This document shows, piece after piece, positions 11,093 to 23,122 of a stretch of 64,000 nt of DNA (positions within the stretch are counted from its first letter, which is position 1; each line of letters opens with the position of its first letter). This stretch comes from Adiantum capillus-veneris (Eukaryota; Streptophyta; Polypodiopsida; Polypodiales; Pteridaceae), in NCBI GenBank assembly GCA_014529385.2, contig CM043969.1, positions 34,424,446 to 34,488,445 of the forward strand. The letters run 5' to 3'. The notes beneath the pieces were generated by a model, which did not search any database, had not been told where the DNA came from, and worked only from the letters and a program-made list of their open reading frames with translations. Position numbers and translations under genes: made by a program.

Positions 11093-13012
11093 TGAGTAGT
11101 CATCCTCTCGGTGATTGTTTTTCGCATACCAGTGCATGTATGGATTAACTGAGTATGTATGAAGTTGCCCCATGATTATTTCATCATGTTTAACACGCTA
11201 ATTTATGCACATAATGCGTTTATGATCACGTGCGTACATAAAAAGCGCTTTTTGTTTCACGTCATAGAGGCGGTAGGAACTCTGTTTTGGTCATAAATCA
11301 GAAACCATTATGAATCAGCCCGAACCCTTTATACCAAAGATAAAACACATCATTTAGAATATTTTATCTCTTGGTGTCATGTGAAAAACAAGCACGACCT
11401 AAAAGATATGGTCAAAAAACAGTTTGCTACTGCCCACTGTACTTAACCAAATTTTTTGACTCCATACTCCTTGGAGAACCGCCATATAGATTCACCAGAT
11501 GGGCAAAACCCACTTAACCAATTGAAAATCATTATGTAACCAGTTTTACCTACACATATAGGGGGGGTACCATATGAAGTCGTGAGTTAACCGAGTTGTT
11601 TTTATATATTTTATGGTTTTTTTGGTGAGTTGATTTCAACTATTAGATGGCCATAAACCTATCTGAGAGTATATGGTTAAACATCCCGAACCACATGGGC
11701 AGATATGATTAAAGTGGCTTTCTTTTGGGGTTACCGTTTGTTGTGTGAATACCATATGGGTGAAGTGATGTGATAGAGTGATAGTCTATATTATGGAGCT
11801 GAGCTTGATGCATTAGTTTGAGGTCAAATACTTTCATTTGCATGTTTTGCGTACTCTCAAAAATGCCAAAAATTTGTCTTTTGCATATGTGTGAAGTTAT
11901 GGGTTATGGTTGACCTAAAGGTCAGAGCTGTTTTGCATCATGTTTATGGTGTTGGAATGTTATCATATGATGTATGGAAACTTATGGATTGATGTGGGTG
12001 CCCCATATGCATGGTTATGATTGATTTCCACCTTTCTGGGTCAAACTTAGCTATATGTGGTAGAGGGGTGAAGTGTAGATGTGATGCATCAACTTTGCAT
12101 GGTTGGATGTTGTCAAAAATTGGATTTTTATATCATCATTAGTTTTTGACCGGACCCTTTTTATGCATGAAAGAATCACGCCCTAAGGGTCACATGTGTA
12201 TGGACTCCAAATTGATTGTAGGGTTATGTCAAACTCCAAGTGTGGGAGTTGGTTCAATGTGATTATGATTTATGGTTAAGGTTTGAGATTCCCTCATGGA
12301 TTATGGTTGAAATTTTATGGTGGAAGCCGGTGTGGCTTATGGTTTTTTCTTTTTCTGGATTTGGTTATGTTGCCGAAATTTGTGCAGCCATGTTATGTTC
12401 TAAAGTGGTTATGCAGGATTGGTTGTGCCTCAACCAAGTTGGGTAGAGTGCTCACCAATGTGATGGGATTGGGTTATGTTTTATGGTTTTCGATTGGATC
12501 ATGAAGTGATCGAGATGGTTTATGATAAACGTGTAAGCGTAGAGACCCTGTATAGTCTAGCTGCTTGGAAAAGATTGTTTGTGCATATCGAAAGTGCTAT
12601 TGTGATTGGATGCATTCTCATGGCAGCATCGCTACAAGACTAGGATCACCTACATCGCTTAGCCTTAGACTAAAGGGTCATTGACATGGGCCTTTGCTGG
12701 ATTGGGGGTCTTGCCTAGGTCTTCTTCTTTTTTGTTAGGCTCATCTACACGGTTATGTCTGGCTCAGGTAGGTTGGAGGTGTTCTGGTAGCAAAGTGAAA
12801 TTCTCTATGTCCATAGTAGAGTGGAGGCGGATGGGTGGACCGGTCGATCCCTACTACATAGGGTTCGGTGCTCTGAAATTTTTGATGTTATGGTATACCC
12901 AGACTTTGTCATTGCATTAATACATGGTTGCCTGTTTCATTTAGACGGGGCATTTAAAGATTCTCTGTTGTCATTCTCTCGCGTCTTTGTGCACTCTATT
13001 TCACCCTCCACT

Positions 13013-13098
<86 letters not shown>

Positions 13099-13366
13099 CG
13101 CATTGCGGTGTACACATATATTCACCCTCCACAATGTTATATTTTTCTTGAGTACGCTTCCATTCATAACACCCATTCAAGGGTAGCACTAGTCGCTGGG
13201 TACCTCTGATGCAGTCTGGCTCATGGCCTAAACTCCATGCTTGGTCGAGCGTTGAGGACTCGAGAACTCCTCCCCTATGCAAATTCTTTTGCAACTCTGA
13301 TGTATATTGAAATTTGTATAAAGGTGTGAATTGTATATTTTGTGCATAGACTTCCGGGAAGGGTAT
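11093..13366 (+). repeat. 5' LTR, left-truncated, of the integrase-bearing Gypsy element
   Basis: Positions 11,093-11,896 match 17,054-17,942 over ~800 bp with indels (for example tcatgtttaacacg and cacgtcatagaggcgg in both), so they are direct repeats flanking the internal region. Homology starts abruptly at 11,093, about 670 bp into the LTR as judged from the 3' copy, so the left end is lost. The right end is inferred near 13,366 (ggtatctctca), because tggtctcagaat follows and resembles a degraded Met-tRNA primer site. The LTR would be ~2.9 kb and includes a (CT)n tract at 13,017-13,097. Confidence 0.55.
13017..13097. repeat. (CT)n microsatellite, ~80 bp
   Basis: Uninterrupted CT dinucleotides. 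ORFs read through it (Ser-Leu or Arg-Glu repeats) are artefacts. Confidence 0.95.
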
Positions 13367-14939
13367 CTCTCACTTGGTCTCAGAATAATGCTTAGGGTTA
13401 TGGGATATCCTAAAGCCTGATACTAGTCAAGTTAGTTATGCATTGTGCACGCATTCATGCATGTTGTTTGAAAAAAGATATTGTATTCATGATGCATCTA
13501 TAAGTGACATTGGTTGGTGGTACTTGTTTGACTTGTCTTCTTGAGTGGAAGTGTTTGCTTTGAGTTATGATTGAAGTGTTCAAACAACGGTGTTGTAATT
13601 TCTTTGAGTATTTGTTTTGTAGTAAAAAATGGCTCCCAATGTGATGTCTCAATGCTTTAGCCAGGGGAATGAGGTTTTGACCATAGTGTTCAGCAATATG
13701 GTGACACGAGTGTCAAGGGATGAACGGGAACTCTTTTACTTAGAAATCGGGACCAAAGTTTTTGGAATGCCAAGAAGCACAACTTATTGGAAGAGTGTTG
13801 GTTGTAGTTACCTTACTCGTCACCAAGAACCCTTCCGTCATTCTTCATCTATATTGATGTGACAGTCCAAGAAATTGGTTTTCCAACCTCAAACTACTTA
13901 AAGTCTGGTTATGGTTAGGCCTAGAAGATATGTTATACTACTTGGCAATGTGTTCCCAAATGTTAAGGATTGTCAAAGTCGTTAAGAAGTTTGAAGCTCT
14001 TGCAGCTGTAGGAAAAGAGAAGTTGGAAGATAACTACAGACCATATTGTCGCGTGGGAGGTCTGAGAGAATACCCTGTTATAAGAGTTAAAATATTATTT
14101 AGAGAATTAGCTCCAAGACACCCATAATATTGCAATGAAATCGTAAAGATCAATTTTTGATGAATAAAAGAAGCATAGACTCAATTTTGGTTCACATATA
14201 TACTAAGTTTTCTCTCTCCTTGTCTTGTTTTAGATGGATCTTCTTAATCGTCTAGATGAACTCCCAAGTGATTTTGCACAAAGAAAATTTTTCAATTATG
14301 CGGTTGGATTCAGTCTCCATTGGGAAATTAAAGTGGTTCGAGTTTCAAAGGGGACTAAAGATTACCTTGTACCCAACACTTACGTAGAATGGGAGTTATA
14401 TGTTGAAGCTCAGCCTGAACATCAAGCACAAGTGCCTAATAGGTTTATGACCAACCCACAGCTTTGGGTAAAGGAAAAGATCCAAGAAGGCGATCTTAAA
14501 GTGCAAGGATATGTTCTTTACCTTAACTTATGCTCTCTTTTGGACATACCAAGTCATGAACTCATACTTAGTAAGAACGCCCTTATACTAAACCAAAGAT
14601 ACGGCTTTTGTGAGAAATTCATAATCAGAGTATGAAAGAAGTGTTAAACTTTAATACCCGAGATGTGAACAAGTATAAGGGTAGAACCACAGTTGTAGGA
14701 ACCAAGAATCGGTTCATAGGACCCTTTTTGTAATTATGTATCTCCCTAGATACACTATGTATCTTTTTGGCCTTCTGCGGTTATAAAAATTTGATTTTGA
14801 TATAACACATATTGTTTTGAGGATTTAATATTTGAGTTTGAATCTTGATTTATCATCCTAACTAACTGAGTGATGGGGTGTGTGTGTAGATGACTGACAT
14901 CTTACCTCGTGGGTATGGGCGGATATACTCTCTCGCCTT
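13367..14939 (+). other. Internal region of the decayed Gypsy element, two unrecognised short ORFs
   Basis: Short open frames occur at 13,629-13,862 (77 codons), 13,930-14,127 and 14,234-14,635 (133 codons, starting MDLLNRLDELPSDFAQRKFF). They lie where gag, protease and reverse transcriptase are expected, yet no CCHC knuckle, DTG/DSG protease motif or YxDD motif is visible. They may be remnants of a gag-like or captured gene, or chance. The 14,234 ORF is the most protein-like, with balanced composition and clear hydrophobic/charged alternation, but I cannot name it. Confidence 0.35.
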
Positions 14940-16309
14940 ATGGTGGAAAAGCATTTCCAAACTGGAGCAGAAGTGCAAACGCTTGTCACTACCACACAAA
15001 ATAAGAAATACAAGAAAAGATTGATTTCTAAAGGAGATGACCTTTACTTTGGTAACCGTCTTTGTATTCCAAATCAAGGTAGAATCAAACTTCAAATATT
15101 ATTGGAAGCTCATGATATACCTATAGCAGGACATCTAGGATACATTAAGACTTACTCTACTGTAAGAAAGAGTTTCTTTTGGCTGGGACTAAAATATGAT
15201 GTGTTGAACTATGTTACAAGATGCTTAACATGTCAACGTATTAAAGCTGAACGAATTCGATACCCCGGTAAGCTTCAACCTATTGATGATCCACAAATGA
15301 AATGGGAATGCATATCCATGGATTTTATTACATGACTTCCTACATCTCTAGGATATGACTCTATTTTTGTGGTTGTTGATATGCTTACAAAGATGACTCA
15401 TTTATTTCCAGTCAAGACAATGTTTATGGCTAAGGATATAGCTCAATTCTTCATGAAAGGTGTTTTCATGTATCACGGTTTACCTCTACGAATAATTTTT
15501 TATTGTGATGCAAAATTCACCTCTAATTTTTGGAAAGCCTTATTCTCAGCTATAGGAACCCAGTTAGCCTTTAGTACTGCTTATCATACTCAAACTGATG
15601 GACAGAAAGAAAGGACAAATCAAATCATTGAAGACATGTTAAGAGCTTATTATATGCATAAGCAGGGTAAATGGACTAGATATTTGTATTTGATTGAAAT
15701 TGTGTATTATTTCTCATTCCAACGCTCAATTAGGATGTCTCCTTTTAAGCATTGTATGGACAAGAGTATCTTACTCCACTCAAATGGACAGACCCTCTCA
15801 TACGAGTTCAAGCATCCAAAGAAATGTTGGATAAAATGTAACTACAAACCGATCTTATACGATAAGATATTAAGACTGCTCAAGATAGACAGAAGAGTTA
15901 TACTGATCCAAAACGATCTGCCAAACTTCTTTTTAGGGTGAAAGGGTATTTTTTAAGGTTGAAATTCAAACGTAGTTCTTTATCAATAGGTAAGTGTAAG
16001 AAGCTAAGTGCCAAATATTATGGACCTTTTGTAATCACAAAGTGGATTAATGATCAAGCTTACAGGCTCTTGTTACCACCACACATAAAAGTACTTGATT
16101 TTTTTCACGTTAGCTTACTCAAGAAGTATGTACCTGATCCGCAACATATTCTTGATGATTCTCTATTATCTAACTTTACCAATGGAACTTTTGAGGTATA
16201 TCCCAAAGTAATACTTCATATCAGAACCAAGCCTCTACGCATAATCGGACCATTATTGAACACCTTGTTAAATGGTCAATGTATCCTCAAGAAGATGCCA
16301 CTTGCATGA
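14940..16309 (+). pseudogene. Gypsy integrase remnant
   Basis: Two frames cover an integrase. The HHCC finger (EAHDIPIAGHLGYIKT ... CLTCQRIKAE) lies at nt ~15,106-15,250. The core has MDFIT at ~15,318, then a TGA at 15,333-15,335, then VVVDMLTKMTHLF, YCDAKFTSNFW (~15,505) and TDGQKERTNQ (~15,597, catalytic Glu kept). The usual SDRD is changed to YCDA, although the Asp remains. A frameshift near 15,935 leads to a GPY/F-like segment (YYGPFVITKW, FHVSLLKKYVP). No chromodomain is evident. The TGA probably replaces an Arg CGA codon, as expected from CpG decay. The copy is not functional. Confidence 0.8.
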
Positions 16310-16383
16310 TGATGTAATGAGACTAAATTATCCAGATTTCATATCGAGGTGAGGACACCTCGGATTTTTCAAGTGTGGGAGGA

Positions 16384-17942
16384 TGTAAGATCCCCAATTT
16401 TTGGGTCTCTTCTAAAAATAAGAAAAATAGCTTTCCATATCTATTTTACCAAATTTTGACTTAAGATGCTTGATTGACATTGTTGGAAGGTTCTAAAGTA
16501 AAATAGCAAGGTTGTTTCCATGTTCCAGTAGGTTAGACATACGTTTGGTGCAGTTTTGAAAAAATATGCTATTTTTAGCCTTTTTCATGCTTTTAGGTGT
16601 TTTTTTCCAAAAAACAAGGTCGGATCCTTGATCTACGTGTTCCAAGGAAGCTATGGTCCAATTTTATAAAAATTTGTTTTTTGAGTGCTTTTTACTCTAT
16701 TTATAGTTTTTCATGATTTTTAGTGTTTTTTAGTAAAAAGCGAGTCCGCTTTCTTATTCTAGTAGACGAGGAGAACTCATAGCTCAATTTTATAAAATTT
16801 TGCCTTTTTTTTGTTTTTTACGCTATTTTTAGCTTTTCGTGCTTTTTGCGTTTTCGAAAATCAATGTGCTTTTTATGATGATCCAAACGAAAAAATATTA
16901 ATTTCAGTCTTCGTCGGATTTAAAAATGATCACCTGGAGCAAAAACGGGACCAGTCGGGATTTTAATGCGAATTTTTTTATAAAAAGCGGTACCGTAAAT
17001 ACGTTGGGGCAGTACCGGGAAGACATAATTATGTCGGAACATTACGTTACGATGAGTAGTCACCCTCTCAGTGATTGTTTTTTCACATACAAGTGCATAT
17101 GTGGACTAGCCGAGTACCTACGAAAGTTGTCCCATGATTATTTTATCATGTTTAACACGTTGGTTTATGCACATGATGCGTTTATGATCACGTACGTGCA
17201 TAAAAAGCGCTTGTTGTTTCACGTCATAGAGGCGGTAGCAACACTATTTTGGTCATAAATTAGAAATCGTTATGAATCAGCCCGAACCGTTTATACCAGA
17301 GATAAAACACATCATTTAGAACATTTTCTCTCTTGGTGTCATGTGAAAAACATGCACGAGCTAAGAGATGTGGTCAAAAAACAGCTTACTGCCCACTGTA
17401 CTTGACCAAATTTTTTTGACACCATGCTCCTTGGAGAACCACCGTATAGATTCACCGAATGGGTAAACCCACTTAAACAATTGAAAATCTTCATGAAACT
17501 TGATGTTAAATGAATTTAGGTCTCCGTTATCACTTCGAGAATGCGAGTTATTAATCGTTCTATAACCTGTTTTACCTACACGTATAGCGTTGCTACCAAG
17601 GGGGGGTACCATATAACGTCGTGAGTTAACCGGGCTGTTTTTATATGTTTTATGGTTTGTTTTGGTGAGTTGATTTCAACTATTAGATGGCTATAAACTT
17701 ATGTGAGAGTATATGGTTAAACATCCCGAACCGCATATTAGGCAGATATGATTAAAGTGGCTTTCTTTTGGGGTTATCGTTTGTTGTGTGAGTACCATAT
17801 GGATGAAGTGATGTGATAGAGTGATATTCTATATTATGGAGTTCAGCTTGATGTATTGGTTTCAGGTCAAATACTTTCATTTGCATGTTTTGCATACTCT
17901 CAAAAATGCCAAAAAATGTTTTTTGCATATGTGTGAAGTTAT
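16384..17942 (+). repeat. 3' LTR (right-truncated) of the integrase-bearing Gypsy element
   Basis: It starts TGTAAGATCCCC directly after the purine tract gtgtgggagga (16,372-16,383), the classic 3' LTR junction. From 17,054 it matches the 5' copy at 11,093. It stops at 17,942, where an inverted LTR of another family begins, so the terminal part is missing. The first 650 bp are AT-rich with repeated ttttagtgtttttt-like runs. Confidence 0.7.
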
Positions 17943-18305
17943 TGTTGGACGGATACGCCGCGACGGACGTCAGCATAGCGAGAACTCACCTAAAATATAA
18001 TGTCAACTAAAGACGGAGCTCAACCCACACGCGCGTGGAAGCAAGCAAAGGGTGTCAAACTCTACTCGACCGACTAATGACTACTTCCTACAGAGATATC
18101 AAATCTACATGCCATCGGTTTTGTGAATGTGAGAGTCACCTATGATGCTACCGCAAGCCAAAAGCCCATTAGACGTTCTCGAAACGCCACAGAACTTGAA
18201 GGAGACCCTACTAACACCAATAGGTCGCTCTCCCTAAGGTCCATGAACCAAAATCCCAACCCTAAACACCTGGTGCAAAATCGCGTAGGAACAACAAGAC
18301 CTTGA
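17943..18305 (-). repeat. Inverted partial LTR of the giant Gypsy family
   Basis: Read on the minus strand, this matches the right part of the LTR at 9573-10,505 (for example accttagggagag, agtagggtctccttcaa, ttgcttccacgcgc) at roughly 75% identity by eye. It ends in the same terminal CA. Its orientation is opposite to the coding fragments next to it at 18,310-19,186, so a rearrangement or a separate insertion took place here. Confidence 0.7.
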
Positions 18306-18309
18306 AATC

Positions 18310-19186
18310 TATTTGAAGCATTCAATCAAGGTAATGGTATGGACAGTAATAATGGTACAGATTAATCACTATTTCTATCTGTATAAGTTTTATGTGGTCA
18401 AAGATACGTCAGTGCAACATCCATTATTGCTCGGTCAACCATGGCAGAGACAATACAATGTACAGATTGATTGGAGCTCTGATACAGTAAACATTCAACA
18501 TGCTACTACAAACCAAGAAGTTCCCTTTGCGGCAGAACAAAATGACAAACCATCGACAATGGACTCAAAAGCTAAGGGCAAACAACCCTTCCTTACAACA
18601 GATCAGTAATGGATTCCAAAGACCAAATCAAAGGAGATTAGTATTGTGGAGCCAAGCACAGAACATATTCCAAGGGATATGTTCAACAAACTTACCAAGA
18701 AACAACCACCAATGTGGTCACCAACAGCACCTAAGCAAGTCTAGGTCAAGAAGGTAGAGGCTGCACAATTACAGCAAACCAAGCTTAAAGCTACATCAAC
18801 AAAGACAAATGATAAACCATGGAAACAAAATCAAGTATGATCAAGTATGGGTGTCGAATAAGTTGATTGATGTACAAGATAACCAAGCGCACATCTGGAT
18901 TCCAAAGCGACACAACAAGGAACTCCCTTCAGTACAAATCCCTCAGATCCAACCAAAACCAAAGCCATATAACCCACGAAAAAATGTGAAGCAGATTTGG
19001 GTACCCAAGAAATTAGGACCAACTTCAAAAAAACCAACTCAATTTTGGATACCTAAACAAAGGACAACACAAATGATATATGTGGATCTTGGATTCAAAC
19101 AAGAATGTCATCACAAGTTGCAACACGATCCAGGAGTACAAAGGCATCCATTCTCAATCAAACAACGAGTGGCACAATTAGAATGA
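18310..19186 (+). pseudogene. Second copy: protease-like C-terminus plus W-I-P-K ORF remnant
   Basis: Codons 18,313-18,609 correspond to the end of the protease-like domain at 2370-2550: FYVVKDTSVQHPLLLGQPWQ here against FYVVTDESTQQPMMLGQPWQ there. The DSG half is missing. The frame at 18,809-19,186 corresponds to the W-I-P-K ORF, with HIWIPKR, KQIWVPKK and QFWIPKQ. Between them are degraded pieces of the same ORF (18,610-18,808). Followed to ~19,690, the DNA keeps matching the 3' flank of copy 1, including the purine tract near 19,420. The copy is dead but shows which parts of the family are conserved. Confidence 0.7.
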
Positions 19187-20444
19187 TTATTATTTCACCG
19201 CTCTATTATTGGTACTCCCATAACAAGAAACCTGAACATCGAATGCCAATAAGAAAATTGCTTATACCCTCCTCTCGCACAGCATTAATTTTTTCCCTGC
19301 ATTGATCGAGTATGCACATAGGGCTACATTACATGGCCTGCATTAGCACATAGTTGATACCTATTCACAACACATACCCTAAGGAAAAACACCATCGTCC
19401 AAGAGGACTCCCACTAGGAGGGGGGGAGGCATTCTTGACATACTTAAAAGTACTAACAAGGCACTATTTTCTATGCTTTTGAATTTTGTTTCTTTTGGAT
19501 TTTTTGGTAAACCCAAGTATATATTCCCTTATCTAATGTGATTCTACAGAGATATGAGGACAAACGCCAAAAATGAGCCTCTAGTGGGGGGGGGGGGGGG
19601 GGGGGGGGGTGAAAAAACTAGTAGTTTTTATGCAAAAAAAAAAAATGAGAAACATGGAGCAATCCGGCCAAAAATACTACAAATGAGTGTACATAGCTGC
19701 TTTTCATTTTATTTTTTATTTATTTAGATTTATTGGTATTTTTTGGATTAATTTAATTATTTTTCTTCTATTTATGTTCTACATGCTTTTTCCCTAAACA
19801 CATTACATCTATCTAAATGAGTTGGTGTCCTTTGAATTGATTTTTAATCCATCATGGTGATGATATATTATGACAACGAGATTTAGGAGCTTCATGTTGT
19901 TCAAAGCATACATACTATGTGAATGAACCAAATAATACTTGACTCATCGGGGCTTTGGTATCAAAAAACTTACAAGCACATTTTACATAAGGCTCAAGGG
20001 AGTCTATCTCTAGACAAAGCCAAGTTAATCAAATCACCATTCAATACGTGCTTTTTGGATCCTAGCAAGTGTGTCTCAAACGGATCTATATAGAAAACCA
20101 AGATGCCATAAGCAACCGTAGAGTATTATTCTCACTTTACTTGGAATATTTACATACCTTATATAAAATGTGCCTGTAAGTTTTTAGACAATATTACCCC
20201 TATGAGCCAAGTATTACTTGCTTCAATCAAGTAGTATGGTATGCGTTGAACAACCTAGAGCTCCCAGATCTAGTTTTCATAGAATATCACCGCCATATTT
20301 TTTATTGTGTAGCTGTCTATGGTTCAACTTGGTAAGTTGTCTAGGAAAATTTAGGCCTCTATCTAAATAAGATCTAGAAAGCCTTTGTTGGGTAAGGTTT
20401 AGAGTTGATGGTCAACTCTTATTGAGCCACCTCAACTTGCTTAA
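19187..20444. other. AT-rich non-coding stretch with a (G)24 run
   Basis: The first 500 bp match the 3' flank of the first copy (3200-3690). A homopolymer of 24 G lies at 19,586-19,609 and an A run at ~19,636-19,647. No gene is seen in the remainder. Confidence 0.5.
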
Positions 20445-20999
20445 TTAGGAGGAAGGGAAAGTTTTGGTGACTTTATTAGGAGGAAGGGAGTTTGGTGACT
20501 TTGGGCACAAGGTCCAAAAAAATGTGGTTTCACTCATGGTAGAATAGTTTTGTTGGAACTCTTTGACAGCTTCAATCACTATTGGAGTCTTGCAAAACAC
20601 ACTACCTTTGGCAAGTACAACACGTGTGGCTGGAATGGTAAAAAATACCATACTAGGACCATACAACTTTTGTAAGAAGCTTGCAAGATCGGCACTTGAA
20701 GATAAGAAGGCATCTAATTCTTCACTATGACATTTAGTGACGACATGCATTCGTTTGCTAAGATCCACAAGGGGTTTAATACTTTCCTTTGCTAATATCC
20801 ACAAGGGATTTAACACTTTCCTTTGCATCTTGTTAATAGTTGCAAGTAGTCGAACCCAATCATTGAATCTAAGCAAATGGAAGAGAGATTGAGAACCTTT
20901 TGAGACATAAGAAGAGATTATTTGATTAGGTGCTTCAATATTTGGGAAACATTTTACCAAAAGGCTAGCTCTAGAGATAGTCTTGATTGGTATCTCCAA
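20445..20999 (-). CDS. Hypothetical 184-codon ORF
   Basis: This open frame in AT-rich DNA has no family I recognise. It starts MEIPIKTISRASLLVKCFPN and is mixed in composition, with a central near-repeat (LNPLWILAKESIKPLVDLSKRM) that comes from a short DNA duplication (~20,757-20,825, two copies of tttgctaagatccacaaggg-like sequence). No transit peptide, membrane helix or metal-binding motif is clear. It may be an exon or relic of a host or retroelement gene, or a chance frame. Confidence 0.25.
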   Translation of the reverse strand: MEIPIKTISRASLLVKCFPNIEAPNQIISSYVSKGSQSLFHLLRFNDWVRLLATINKMQRKVLNPLWILAKESIKPLVDLSKRMHVVTKCHSEELDAFLSSSADLASFLQKLYGPSMVFFTIPATRVVLAKGSVFCKTPIVIEAVKEFQQNYSTMSETTFFWTLCPKSPNSLPPNKVTKTFPSS

Positions 21000-21353
21000 G
21001 CTTTGGGCAAGAGAAATACTTTGAAAGTAAGTTTAAAGGAGCTTTTTGCACTTTTCCAGGTAAGTTCTCATCCTATAGGCTTTTATATTTAGCTAAAGCC
21101 ATTTTCATGAGCATCAGTGAGATAACTTTCATTCTAATGGTCTTTTTGAAGAGAATAGTTTCATGGAAAACCAAGGCTTTGGTAAGATAATTGGCACAAT
21201 GGAAGTAGATTTAGGTGCTCCTAGATCCTAAAAGAACCAACAAATTTGATAGGTATTATTGTTGTGTGTAGGAACCTCTCCTCCCTAGACTAATCATTAA
21301 CCTCACTACCTCATCACAAACCAACCCAAAAGGTACAACGGTTGTGCACTTAT

Positions 21354-21356
<3 letters not shown>

Positions 21357-21393
<37 letters not shown>
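21357..21393. repeat. (GT)n microsatellite
   Basis: About 18 GT units in a row. Confidence 0.95.
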
Positions 21394-21395
<2 letters not shown>

Positions 21396-21942
21396 TTTGT
21401 CCAATCTTAGTGCATAAAACACAAAAGAACTTGATAGTTCAAGGAGACAATTAATCAATGGTAGTGATTTCATTGTACAAATTTTCAAATCTAATAAAAC
21501 TTTGTATCAAAGTTGTCAAAGAATGAAATTTCATTCTATTTAGTATAGGGTAGAAGGTTATGTCCTCTTTCATAAAGTTTTGTATAGTAAGAGACCCTAG
21601 AATCAAGGAAGAAGGGTCCTCATCGACATCCATACAAATAACATGAGCAGAATATTAGGCTTGGATGTGATTTACAGGCATCAACAAATCCACTAGTTGT
21701 TATTCATCCTAAGAATCCAAAATACTTATTATCATACGATGAGTAATTGATAACTAAAGAGAGCATCAATGATTCTTTCTCAATAAGTGTGTTGGTCACA
21801 ACCATAGCCATAAGAACCAAAAGCCAAATTCTTGACCAATACACTTTAGAGGCTCTTGCTAATCGTCTTAAAACATATTCCTTGGTAGGCATTCCTTGAG
21901 TGTGAACAAGTATCAATGTATACTATGTAAGACCATATTCAT

Positions 21943-21945
<3 letters not shown>

Positions 21946-22008
<63 letters not shown>
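21946..22008. repeat. (GA)n microsatellite
   Basis: About 31 GA units, followed at once by a ~43-bp tandem duplication (22,008-22,094) starting gatctcctaat in each copy with a few differences. Confidence 0.95.
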
Positions 22009-22011
<3 letters not shown>

Positions 22012-22455
22012 CCTAATAATCACAACAAGGATCATAGATGTTATTTAGAGATCTCCTAATCATCACAACGAGGATCCTAGATGTTATTTAGAGATTACTA
22101 TTTTTCTTTCCACAAAAGGTCCTTATTTTACAAGTGAACCAAGAGTGATTAGACCGTGTAATGTATGAGTGTAACAAGAAGCCTCTTGAACTGAGCCCAA
22201 TGGATATCATTTCCATAATATTATTTGTGAAGTTTCAAAACTAGCCAATAAAAAGTCTCAGCACCCAGTAAAAGTTTAGAAGCTTTAACTCCTTGAACTA
22301 TGGAGTAGCTTTATTAGTCTTATAGCATATAAGTTAGTAAATAAAGGCCCTATCACCCAACAATAAAGGATTTATATGCTTTTTTGCAAAGAGAAGTATT
22401 TATGCAAGCTAGGCCTCATACATTCCTAAAAGAGACACCTCTATTACATCAAATC

Positions 22456-22680
22456 TTAATGGTCTTCAAAAGAGGCACATTAGTTAGGTTTGATTTGAAG
22501 TCAATAAATATTCCCAACACCCTGTAGCCAAGCAGTGCTGTGAATGGGTCAATTCACAGTGCTTGAGAGTTAGTGTGAATTGGTGAAGTTTCCACAGTGC
22601 TGTTAATGGTCTTCAAAAGAGGCACATTAGTTAGGTTTGATTTGAAGTCAATAAATATTCCCAACACCCTGTAGCCAAGC
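22456..22680 (+). repeat. 78-bp direct duplication around a 69-bp spacer
   Basis: 22,456-22,533 and 22,603-22,680 read the same over 78 bp (start ttaatggtcttcaaaagagg, end gtagccaagc), offset 147 bp. The spacer holds an inverted repeat (agtgctgtgaat / aattcacagtgct). Confidence 0.85.
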
Positions 22681-22907
22681 CTAGCTTGTTTGTATGGGTT
22701 TCCTCTAGTTCAATAATTAAATTATACTTTCATTTCTACAAGAGAAGGTTCCACAGAGCAAAAGCAGTGAATCTTCTATTGCTAAGGGCTAATTCACACA
22801 GCATTTAGGCAATGAGCTACCACAACAAAGAGGTTTCAACCATTTCAACAAAGAGGCTTCAAGAGGGGCATTAAAATTTTCAAGTTTCAAATTTAGGAAA
22901 ACTCTCT

Positions 22908-22909
<2 letters not shown>

Positions 22910-22954
<45 letters not shown>

Positions 22955-22966
22955 ACACACATTAAA
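22910..22966. repeat. Compound (CT)n(CG)n(CA)n microsatellite
   Basis: CT units change into CG and then CA units within ~55 bp. Confidence 0.9.
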
Positions 22967-23122
22967 ACTCTATGCATCCAAGCAAAACATTTTTCACACA
23001 TGGAAATACATATCCTCATTCCCTTTGGAGATGGTATAGTCATAATGCATTTATGTGGAGTCTAGACACTAAGATCGATTAATACTATTCCATAGATTCT
23101 TAAAACCGCTCCATCAAGCATT

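Noticed and set aside
13001-13294. Proteins made of Ser-Leu or Arg-Glu repeats (also at 27,089-27,586, 46,419-46,911, 48,945-49,887)
   Set aside because: They are translations of (CT)n microsatellites in various frames.
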